NCBI GenBank assembly: GCA_046760105.1
Contig: JBHIDJ010000141.1
Location: forward strand, 1-7,441
Reading direction: 5' to 3'
From: JBHIDJ01 sp046760105
Lineage (GTDB): Bacteria; Pseudomonadota; Gammaproteobacteria; Acidiferrobacterales; SPGG2
DNA length: 7,441 bases
This document shows positions 1 through 5,060 of the stretch, piece by piece (positions within the stretch are counted from its first letter, which is position 1; every line of letters starts with the position of its first letter). The position numbers were made by a program, and so were the translations under genes. The notes under the pieces are model-generated. The model worked only from the letters and a program-made list of their open reading frames with translations. It had not been told where the DNA came from and ran no database searches.

Positions 1-1069
1 TTAATACCCTTGGTACCCGCGGCGGTATGCGTACAAACAATTCGTAGCCTATAGTGCCTGCCCGCTGCGCGACCTCGTCTACCGGTAACCCCCTCCCCCA
101 AAGCACCACCGGATCGCCTACCTTGGCGTTCGGCTGCGTGCGTAAATCGACCGTTATCATGTCCATCGAAACCCGTCCAATGAGCGGTACGCGTTGCTCG
201 TTTACAAGCACTGGGGTGTGTGCGGGTGCGTGCCGCGGATAACCGTCACCGTAGCCGATCGCAACAACGCCTACGGGCATGCCTTCTGGACATAGCCACT
301 CGCCGCCGTAGCCAACACGCTCACCTTTGCGTTGATAATTAACAGCAATGAGCTCACTTGTGAGCGTCATAACAGGTTCCAGTCCTAGCTCTGCGGCACT
401 GCGGTCCCGCAGCGGCGACGCGCCGTATAACATAATCCCCGGCCTTACCCAATCGAGATGGCTGTCGGGCCAGGCGAGTACACCCGCCGAGTTAGCCAGA
501 CTGCATTCAAGGCCCTGCCCTGCCACCAGCGATTTAAAGCGGCTGATCTGTGTTGTGGTGGTGGGATCTGATAGGTCGTCAGCATTCGCCAAATGCGACA
601 TCAGCCGAACATGGTCCACAACGTCGCAGTTCTTGAGTCGTGCTAACACCTGCGCGACCTTTTCGGAAGCAAAGCCGATACGGTGCATACCGGTGTCCAC
701 CTTCAGCCATACATCGATTGCCGTCGTACTCCCAGTTTGCTCAAGCTGGATCAACTGATTTTCGTGGTGTATCACCGCAGAGAAACGGTGGTGGTTTAAC
801 AGCGAGAGTTCGTTGGCGTCGAAGAAGCCTTCCAGCAGACAGATGGGATGTGCAACACCGGCGTGGCGCAGCACTAAGCCTTCGTCAAAGCTGGCAACCG
901 CGAAGGCATGTGACTCCACGAGGACACTCGCCACGCGCTCCAAGCCGTGCCCGTAGCCATTTGCCTTGACCACGGCCATAATCTTCGATTGGGGTGCGAA
1001 CTGGCGGACTTTATCCAGGTTGTGGCGCAAGACCTGTGCGTCGATCAACGCACGCGCCGGCCTGGTCAT
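1..1069 (-). CDS. alr: Alanine racemase, 3' end cut by window edge
   Basis: This is a PLP-dependent, fold-type III alanine racemase that interconverts L- and D-alanine in the cytoplasm and supplies D-Ala for peptidoglycan. From the ATG at 1069-1067 the frame stays open for 356 codons to the window edge. The PLP-binding motif VVKANGYGHG places the Schiff-base lysine at K35. KVDTGMHRIGF follows at about 123-133, then the MSHLANAD segment near 157-164. The second catalytic base is Y254 in ERVGYGGEW, and AIGYGDGYPR and GRVSMDM follow near 270-304. The last residues, ELFVRIPPRVPRVL, match the usual C-terminus of the family, so only a few codons should be missing. The start overlaps the dnaB stop as ATGA, with GAGG seven bases upstream, which suggests translational coupling to dnaB. 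A dadX-type catabolic paralogue is less likely given the dnaB-alr context. Confidence 0.96.
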   Translation of the reverse strand, partial: MTRPARALIDAQVLRHNLDKVRQFAPQSKIMAVVKANGYGHGLERVASVLVESHAFAVASFDEGLVLRHAGVAHPICLLEGFFDANELSLLNHHRFSAVIHHENQLIQLEQTGSTTAIDVWLKVDTGMHRIGFASEKVAQVLARLKNCDVVDHVRLMSHLANADDLSDPTTTTQISRFKSLVAGQGLECSLANSAGVLAWPDSHLDWVRPGIMLYGASPLRDRSAAELGLEPVMTLTSELIAVNYQRKGERVGYGGEWLCPEGMPVGVVAIGYGDGYPRHAPAHTPVLVNEQRVPLIGRVSMDMITVDLRTQPNAKVGDPVVLWGRGLPVDEVAQRAGTIGYELFVRIPPRVPRVL

Positions 1070-2460
1070 CCAAAGGCCTCATCGAAATCGGCGCTTGTAT
1101 AGTTTTCAAACTTGGTGTACTGGCCAAGAAAGGTCAGGCGGACCGTATCAGTGGGTCCGTTGCGCTGCTTCCCAATGATGACCTCTGCCGTACCCTTGTC
1201 GACACTATCCTCGTTATAAACTTCGTCTCGATAGATAAAGAGAATCACGTCCGCGTCTTGCTCGATGCTACCGGACTCCCTCAGATCCGACATCATCGGG
1301 CGCTTGTTCGGCCGCTGCTCCAGGCTTCGGTTAAGTTGTGACATGGCGATCAAAGGAACGCGTAATTCCTTGGCTAAATTTTTCAGCGCACGAGTTATGT
1401 TGGAAACTTCCGTCGCCCGGTTTTCGCTACTCTCATAAGACTGCATCATCTGTAAATAATCAACGAGCACGAGTCCCAGCCCGTGTTCGCGCTTTAGCCG
1501 GCGCGTACGCGCCCGCAACTCCATTGGCGTCAACCCCGGCGTGTCATCGATGAAGATTGGTGCCTGCGCCAGTAGACTCATGGTAGACGTCACCCGCGGC
1601 CAATCCTCATCGTCAAGCTTACCGGTGCGGACCTTGTGCGTGTTGATCCGGCTCATCGACGCTAACATGCGCATAGCGAGCTGTTCACCCGCCATTTCCA
1701 TGCTAAATATGGCAACGGGTAAACTCTCCTTAACCGCCACATACTCTGCAATGTTCATTGCAAGCGAGGTCTTTCCCATCGAAGGCCGCCCGGCAACGAT
1801 AATCAGGTCCGAGGGCTGCAAGCCAGATGTTTTTTCGTCCAGGTCGTTAAATCCGGTGGGAACACCCGAAATCGTTGCTTCAGAGTGGTAAAGCTTGTCG
1901 ATTCGATCCACTGCCGCAGTGAGCAACCTTGTGAGCGGCTGGAATCCCTCCTGCATGCTGGCGCTCCTTTCGCTGATGGCGAGGATACTGCTTTCCGCGT
2001 AATCCAACAGCTCCACCGTGTTGCGCCCTTCCGGTTCATAAACGCTACGATTGATGTCGTTTGACACATGAAGGAGCTGTCGCATTATCGAACGCTCCCG
2101 CACAATGTCAGCATAGGCCGCTACGTTGGCCGTGCTAGGCGTATTCTTGGCGAGCTCCCCCAGGTATGCGAGCCCGCCCGCGCGTTCGAGTTCTCCGCTC
2201 GCTTGCAGCTGTTCAGACACGGTAACCACGTCCGCTGGCTTGCTCTCCTCACAAAGTCCACCGATAGCATGGAAGATCAAGCGATGTTCCTTACGATAAA
2301 AATCCTCCGTCGTTAGTCTATCGGCAATTTGATCAAGACATCGGTTGTCGAGCAGTAGTCCACCAATGACCGACTGCTCTGCCTCAATGGACTGTGGCGG
2401 CACTTTCAGGCTTTCGGCTGTGACTTGAGGCCCCGTGGGGAAATAGGCGTGCTCTTCCAT
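1066..2460 (-). CDS. dnaB: Replicative DNA helicase DnaB
   Basis: This is the hexameric 5'-3' helicase that unwinds DNA at the replication fork and works with the primase DnaG. The protein has 464 residues, close to the roughly 470 usual in Gammaproteobacteria, and there is no intein. The N-terminal primase-interaction domain spans about 20-120, a linker about 165-190, and the RecA-like ATPase about 195-460. Visible motifs are Walker A AGRPSMGKT (223-231, K230), the catalytic glutamate region SMEMAGEQL (E255), Walker B LVLVDYLQMM (D334), the sensor-like AMSQLNRSLEQR (372-383), and GKQRNGP (430-436) carrying the K/R finger residues. I place the start at the ATG at 2460-2458, because GTGGAG lies five bases upstream. 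A TTG directly before it would leave only two bases of spacing. The gene overlaps alr by four bases at its 3' end. Confidence 0.97.
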   Translation of the reverse strand: MEEHAYFPTGPQVTAESLKVPPQSIEAEQSVIGGLLLDNRCLDQIADRLTTEDFYRKEHRLIFHAIGGLCEESKPADVVTVSEQLQASGELERAGGLAYLGELAKNTPSTANVAAYADIVRERSIMRQLLHVSNDINRSVYEPEGRNTVELLDYAESSILAISERSASMQEGFQPLTRLLTAAVDRIDKLYHSEATISGVPTGFNDLDEKTSGLQPSDLIIVAGRPSMGKTSLAMNIAEYVAVKESLPVAIFSMEMAGEQLAMRMLASMSRINTHKVRTGKLDDEDWPRVTSTMSLLAQAPIFIDDTPGLTPMELRARTRRLKREHGLGLVLVDYLQMMQSYESSENRATEVSNITRALKNLAKELRVPLIAMSQLNRSLEQRPNKRPMMSDLRESGSIEQDADVILFIYRDEVYNEDSVDKGTAEVIIGKQRNGPTDTVRLTFLGQYTKFENYTSADFDEAFG

Positions 2461-2762
2461 CAATGCTCCACTCCAAGTGACTGGTGAAATGGTTCCGCTT
2501 GTTTGGTCAGATGTGTACTACAAAGGGCAGTCACGCATCGGCCGCCGGAACCACACAGATGCCCGAACAGAAGATGATGATGATAATGGGTGACGGACGA
2601 TGTGGCCAGTGCCATTATGGAACTAGCAGCAAGTAAGGCGCTTAGTGTCGCCGCCAATGTCATCGGGAGGCGATGTTGTCGGTGCTTGTATCTCGGATAT
2701 TCCGCCGAAACCCTTGTTCGCTAAGGCGGTAGTTTCAACCTCCGGCCCTAGCAGCGAGCTCG
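2461..2762. other. rplI-dnaB intergenic gap with a doubtful small ORF
   Basis: This gap of about 300 bases has no recognised gene. On the minus strand a 67-codon frame runs from an ATG at 2663 to a TGA at 2462-2460, which overlaps the dnaB ATG by one base (TGATG). Its predicted product starts with a hydrophobic, Ala/Leu-rich stretch (MTLAATLSALLAASSIMALA) and then has a THYHHH cluster and three cysteines. It has no Shine-Dalgarno sequence (CCTCCCG precedes the ATG), and an in-frame TAG closes the frame upstream. It matches no family I know. It could be chance, a leader ORF, or the remnant of a gene. The gap also holds a candidate dnaB promoter and a 12-bp perfect palindrome (2753-2764) that overlaps the rplI stop codon. 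I see no intrinsic terminator with a T-tract. Confidence 0.5.
2580..2608 (-). promoter_or_regulatory. Candidate sigma70 promoter for dnaB-alr
   Basis: Read on the minus strand, TGGCCA (2608-2603, four of six matches to TTGACA) is followed by a 17-bp spacer and TATCAT (2585-2580, five of six matches to TATAAT). Transcription would start near 2573 and leave a leader of roughly 110 bases before the dnaB ATG. The call rests on hexamer match and spacing only. The -35 is mediocre, and dnaB may also be read through from rplI, since no terminator is visible between them. Confidence 0.35.
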
Positions 2763-3227
2763 CTAGTTCGTAGCTGTTTCCTCCTCCCCGACAACAGATA
2801 CGATGACCTTAATATGGACCTCGGGATGTAGCGTAACACTAGTCTCGTGATCACCCACTTCTTTGATCGGCCCTGTTGCGAGATGAACCTCCGATCTTTC
2901 CAGCTCGTGGCCCGCTTGCGCCATAGCCTCGACGATATCTCTCGTGCTGACCGAACCAAATAGTTTGCCTTCCTCACCCACCTTACGCACAATCTGCACG
3001 GCGACGCCGTCCATAGCGACAGCACGTTCACGTGCTTTTGCCAACGCTTCTACATGCGTGTTCTCAAGCTCTGCGCGTCGCGCCTCGAATATGGCCCTGT
3101 TCTCTGCATTCGCGACGACGGCCTTACCGTATGGAATCAGGTAGTTGCGAGCATAACCCGGTTTGACCTTGACCTCGTCTCCGAGATTACCCAGGTTTTG
3201 TACCTCTTCAAGTAAGATCACGCGCAT
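2763..3227 (-). CDS. rplI: 50S ribosomal protein L9 (bL9)
   Basis: L9 binds 23S rRNA at the base of the L1 stalk and helps maintain the reading frame. The product has 154 residues, against about 149 in E. coli. The N-terminal rRNA-binding domain begins MRVILLEEVQNLGNLGD, and the family signature runs from G13 to A36 and includes VKPGYARNYLIPYGKA. A connecting helix rich in Glu, Ala and Arg spans about 41-75, followed by the C-terminal domain with GEEGKLFGSVSTRDI. The last residues (GEEETATN) form a short acidic tail. The start is an ATG with GAGGG seven bases upstream. It lies 57 bases after rpsR with no visible promoter, so it is most likely the third gene of the rpsF transcript. The TAG stop sits inside a perfect 12-bp palindrome. 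Confidence 0.97.
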   Translation of the reverse strand: MRVILLEEVQNLGNLGDEVKVKPGYARNYLIPYGKAVVANAENRAIFEARRAELENTHVEALAKARERAVAMDGVAVQIVRKVGEEGKLFGSVSTRDIVEAMAQAGHELERSEVHLATGPIKEVGDHETSVTLHPEVHIKVIVSVVGEEETATN

Positions 3228-3284
3228 TGTTCAACCCTCGGGCTCAGCTGACGAGGTAAGGAGAATACAGTCGTCCCTTTGCGA

Positions 3285-3509
3285 TCAATGGCTATCGCAA
3301 TATGGCAAAAGCGCCAGGTAGCGGGCGTATTTGATGGCGCGCGCGAGTTGCCGCTGATAGCGCGACTTAGTGCCGGTGTTGCGGCTCGGGATTATTTGCC
3401 CCGTCTCCGTGATATAGCCCCTCAGGGTTGCAAGATCCTTGTAGTCGATCTCTTCTACGCCCTCAGCGGTGAAACGGCAATATTTCTTACGTCGGAAATG
3501 CCTAGACAT
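3285..3509 (-). CDS. rpsR: 30S ribosomal protein S18 (bS18)
   Basis: S18 pairs with S6 and binds the central domain of 16S rRNA in the platform of the small subunit. The product has 74 residues, the normal size. The basic N-terminus MSRHFRRKKYCRFTAEG leads into the conserved core with IDYKDLATLRGYI, PSRNTGT and RYQRQLARAIKYARYLALLPY. The C-terminus reads LPYCDSH, where E. coli has LPYTDRHQ. The start is the ATG at 3509-3507, preceded by AGGAG at seven bases. A TTG immediately upstream is in frame, but it would reduce the spacing to four. It begins 18 bases after rpsF, so the two binding partners are co-transcribed and likely made in matched amounts. No priB lies between them. Confidence 0.97.
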   Translation of the reverse strand: MSRHFRRKKYCRFTAEGVEEIDYKDLATLRGYITETGQIIPSRNTGTKSRYQRQLARAIKYARYLALLPYCDSH

Positions 3510-3527
3510 CAATCAGCTCCTGGTGAT

Positions 3528-3986
3528 TTAGCTGCTCGCCGGCACGTCGCTTTCGTCGCTGACCGTCGCAGCTTCGATAGGTTCTGCGGCTTGCTCGGTG
3601 TCCGCTGGCGACTCCGACGCTTGATGGTCATCCGACTCGCTAGATGCTGTCGGCTTGTCTTCATCCTGCCGCTCCTTTGCCAGTGGCGACGGCGTGGTAA
3701 CCGCCTTCTTGCGCCGGATAGTGAGGTGGCGTAACACCGCGTCGCTGAACTTGAAGGCAGCCTCGAGCTCGCGCAAGGTCTCAAACCCACACTCGATATT
3801 CATCAGTACGTAATGAGCCTTGTGGACCTTATTTATGAGATATGCGAGCTGACGCCGTCCCCAGTCTTCTAGACGGTGGATAACACCATTTTGGGCTTCA
3901 ATCATCGAGCGATAACGCTCGATCATGGCGGGCACTTGCTCACTCTGATCCGGGTGGACCAGAAGCACGATTTCATAGTGACGCAT
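3528..3986 (-). CDS. rpsF: 30S ribosomal protein S6 (bS6) with long acidic tail
   Basis: S6 binds 16S rRNA cooperatively with S18. The product has 152 residues. The globular S6 fold covers about 1-97, with MRHYEIVLLVHPDQSEQ at the start, the central segment LEDWGRRQLAYLINKVHKAHYVL, and FKFSDAVLRHLTIRR at the end. From about residue 100 a disordered tail rich in Ala, Ser, Asp and Glu follows, with 15 acidic residues after position 104. It is longer than the E. coli tail. It ends DVPASS, not in the Glu-Glu that the ligase RimK extends in E. coli. The ATG start has a strong AAGGAG six bases upstream. The leader can fold so that this site is paired, which fits feedback control by the S6:S18 complex. 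It is the first gene of the rpsF-rpsR-rplI unit. Confidence 0.97.
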   Translation of the reverse strand: MRHYEIVLLVHPDQSEQVPAMIERYRSMIEAQNGVIHRLEDWGRRQLAYLINKVHKAHYVLMNIECGFETLRELEAAFKFSDAVLRHLTIRRKKAVTTPSPLAKERQDEDKPTASSESDDHQASESPADTEQAAEPIEAATVSDESDVPASS

Positions 3987-4081
3987 TCAACTCTCCTTAC
4001 GGATAACACCTCCCGGAACCCAGCAGGCCGGTAAGGCAAGGAGTACCTCCCTGATGCAGGGATCCCCCTGAACTTAAGGGG
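3987..4081 (-). promoter_or_regulatory. rpsF mRNA leader, possible S6:S18 autoregulatory element
   Basis: This is the untranslated leader between the predicted start of transcription near 4081 and the rpsF ATG. On the minus strand CTCCTTGC (4043-4036) can pair along eight bases, including one G-U, with GTAAGGAG (4000-3993), which contains the whole AAGGAG ribosome-binding site. The enclosed segment can form an inner hairpin with CCGG/CCGG and CC/GG pairs, and CCG occurs three times, once directly at the base of the long stem. S6:S18 complexes are known to bind a CCG-bearing structure in rpsF leaders. The detailed fold here is my own pairing by eye. Further upstream, short arms (CCCCT/AGGGG, CAGGG/CCCTG, CCCTG/CAGGG, GGAG/CTCC) compete for the same bases. 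Confidence 0.55.
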
Positions 4082-4087
4082 CGGCGA

Positions 4088-4116
4088 ATTGTAAACGATT
4101 CCGGATAAACTGCCAA
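4088..4116 (-). promoter_or_regulatory. Sigma70 promoter of rpsF-rpsR-rplI
   Basis: On the minus strand TTGGCA (4116-4111, five of six matches) is separated by exactly 17 bp from TACAAT (4093-4088, five of six matches). The predicted start is near 4081. The bases just after the -10, TCGCCGCCCC, are very GC-rich. That is typical of promoters under stringent (ppGpp) control, such as those of ribosomal-protein and stable-RNA genes. It lies directly between a heptamer array and the rpsF leader. Confidence 0.72.
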
Positions 4117-4123
4117 CAACAAC

Positions 4124-4165
4124 GTGAACCGTTGATCGTTAACCGTTAGTCGTTAGTCGTAGTTA
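4124..4165 (+). repeat. Short heptanucleotide array (plus orientation)
   Basis: Five consecutive 7-bp units read on the plus strand start with GTGAACC (4124-4130). They continue through GTTGATC and GTTAACC and end with two identical copies of GTTAGTC (4145-4151 and 4152-4158). A decayed sixth unit, GTAGTTA, follows. The consensus is GTKRRYC. The first unit is identical to a unit in the opposite-strand array at 4248-4321. The array lies a few bases upstream of the -35 box of the rpsF promoter. Confidence 0.65.
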
Positions 4166-4167
4166 GG

Positions 4168-4209
4168 AGGGCCTAAGATTGGGACCAAATCCTGGAAGGT
4201 TCAGGCCCT
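4168..4209. repeat. 7-bp inverted repeat between the two heptamer arrays
   Basis: AGGGCCT (4168-4174) and AGGCCCT (4203-4209) are perfect inverted copies separated by 28 bases. The loop itself holds smaller complementary pieces, such as GATT/AATC. No T-tract follows on either strand, so it does not look like an intrinsic terminator of rlmB. It may be the core of a structured repeat unit bounded by the heptamer arrays. Confidence 0.45.
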
Positions 4210-4247
4210 GGGTCGCCGGCACTTGAGCTACGCCGTGCGCAGCTGGC

Positions 4248-4321
4248 GCCTTACGCCTCACGATTCACTTACGGTTCACGACTCACGGTTGGCGGTTTAC
4301 CGCTTACGGCTCACGAATCAC
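4248..4321 (-). repeat. Degenerate heptanucleotide array (minus orientation) overlapping rlmB 3' end
   Basis: Read on the minus strand, the stretch divides into 7-bp units with consensus GTRANNC. Examples are GTGATTC (4321-4315), GTGAGCC (4314-4308), GTAAACC (4300-4294), GTGAGTC (4286-4280), GTGAACC (4279-4273), GTGAGGC (4261-4255) and GTAAGGC (4254-4248). Phase is kept for eight units and shifts once, near 4266-4268, where two units overlap by three bases. One unit (4293-4287, GCCAACC) has diverged. The first unit and part of the second lie inside rlmB and supply its last codons and stop. Confidence 0.7.
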
Positions 4322-5060
4322 GAACTTGGCGCTGCCGCAAGGCCTCATACAGGCAAACGGCCGCTGCTACAGACACGTTCAGGCTGGAAACCGTCCCCAG
4401 CATCGGAATCCGGACGAGCGCATCGCAGTGCTCCCTCGTCAGCCGTCGCAATCCCTTCTCCTCCCCACCTAAGACGAGCCCGAGCGGGCGGTCCAAATCC
4501 GCCTCAAATATCACGGTCTCGGCTTCCTGGCTGGCGCCCAGCAGCCAGATCCCTGCGTTTTTCAGCTGATGCAGTGCGCGCGACAGATTAGTCACCTCAA
4601 ACACAGGCACGGATTCGGCAGCACCACTCGCCGTACGGCGCACCGTTGCGGTCACAGATACTGCCCGGTCACGTGGCATGATGACGGCGTGCGCCCCGAG
4701 GCCATCGGCGCTACGCAAGCATGCCCCCAAGTTATGCGGGTCCTGGACACCGTCGAGGATCAGCAACAGTGGTGTCTCTGTTAATTCCGCGAGCAAAGCT
4801 TGCAGACCGCGTTCGTCGGCCGACCGCCTGGCGCGGTAGCGACCAACTACCCCCTGGTGGCGTTCCGTCCCTGCAAGTTTATCGAGCTTTGTGTGCGGCA
4901 CTCGCCATAGTTTCACGTGCGCCGCCCGGGCCGTACGCACGATTTCCTCGCTGCGTTTGTCCAAGCGGTCTTCGTTCAACCAAACTGTGTCGATATGTTT
5001 CGGATTTCGTTGCAGCGCAGTTAGAACAGCGTGTATTCCGCAAATGACATCTTTCTTCAT
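4311..5060 (-). CDS. rlmB: 23S rRNA (guanosine-2'-O)-methyltransferase RlmB (SpoU/TrmH family)
   Basis: RlmB methylates the 2'-O of G2251 in the peptidyl-transferase loop of 23S rRNA, using SAM. The protein has 249 residues, against 243 in E. coli. The N-terminal L30e-like substrate-binding domain (about 1-75) begins with CGIHAVLTAL and contains GTERHQGVVG. The SPOUT knot domain follows. Motif 1 is LDGVQDPHNLGACLRSAD (102-119) with N110 and R116, motif 2 is LVLGGEEKGLRRL (195-207) with E200, and motif 3 is IPMLGTVSSLNVSVAAAV (218-235) with S226 and N228. All key residues are present. The start ATG overlaps the rnr stop as ATGA and has no visible Shine-Dalgarno sequence, so translation probably depends on coupling to rnr. 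The last residues, VRDS, and the stop fall in a heptamer repeat array. Confidence 0.96.
   Translation of the reverse strand: MKKDVICGIHAVLTALQRNPKHIDTVWLNEDRLDKRSEEIVRTARAAHVKLWRVPHTKLDKLAGTERHQGVVGRYRARRSADERGLQALLAELTETPLLLILDGVQDPHNLGACLRSADGLGAHAVIMPRDRAVSVTATVRRTASGAAESVPVFEVTNLSRALHQLKNAGIWLLGASQEAETVIFEADLDRPLGLVLGGEEKGLRRLTREHCDALVRIPMLGTVSSLNVSVAAAVCLYEALRQRQVRDS

Noticed and set aside
348..758. Plus-strand open frame of 136 codons opposite alr
   Set aside because: It is the shadow of a clearly coding alanine racemase with all its motifs. GC-rich codon bias of the real gene keeps the opposite frame open.
1541..1891. Plus-strand open frame opposite dnaB
   Set aside because: It is antisense to the DnaB ATPase domain, with no protein-family resemblance.
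1066..2460. Intein or insertion in dnaB, a common intein host
   Set aside because: The helicase motifs are contiguous and the protein has the standard length of 464 residues.
2702..2729. Terminator hairpin CCGCC/GGCGG after rplI
   Set aside because: The stem is only five pairs with an 18-base loop and there is no T-tract.
2711..2740. Promoter starting with TTGAAA on the minus strand downstream of rplI
   Set aside because: The -35 is good, but the hexamer 17 bp further (AAGGGT) does not resemble a -10 box.
4168..4209. Intrinsic terminator after rlmB
   Set aside because: The stem is 7 bp with a 28-base loop, and no T-tract follows on either strand.
4124..4321. CRISPR array
   Set aside because: The repeat units are 7 bp, contiguous and without spacers. 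There are no 25-40 bp repeats and no cas genes.
4223..4591. A plus-strand open frame of 122 codons crossing the heptamer array and the antisense of rlmB
   Set aside because: Most of it is antisense to the conserved RlmB domain, the rest is translated repeat, and it has no convincing ribosome-binding site or family resemblance.
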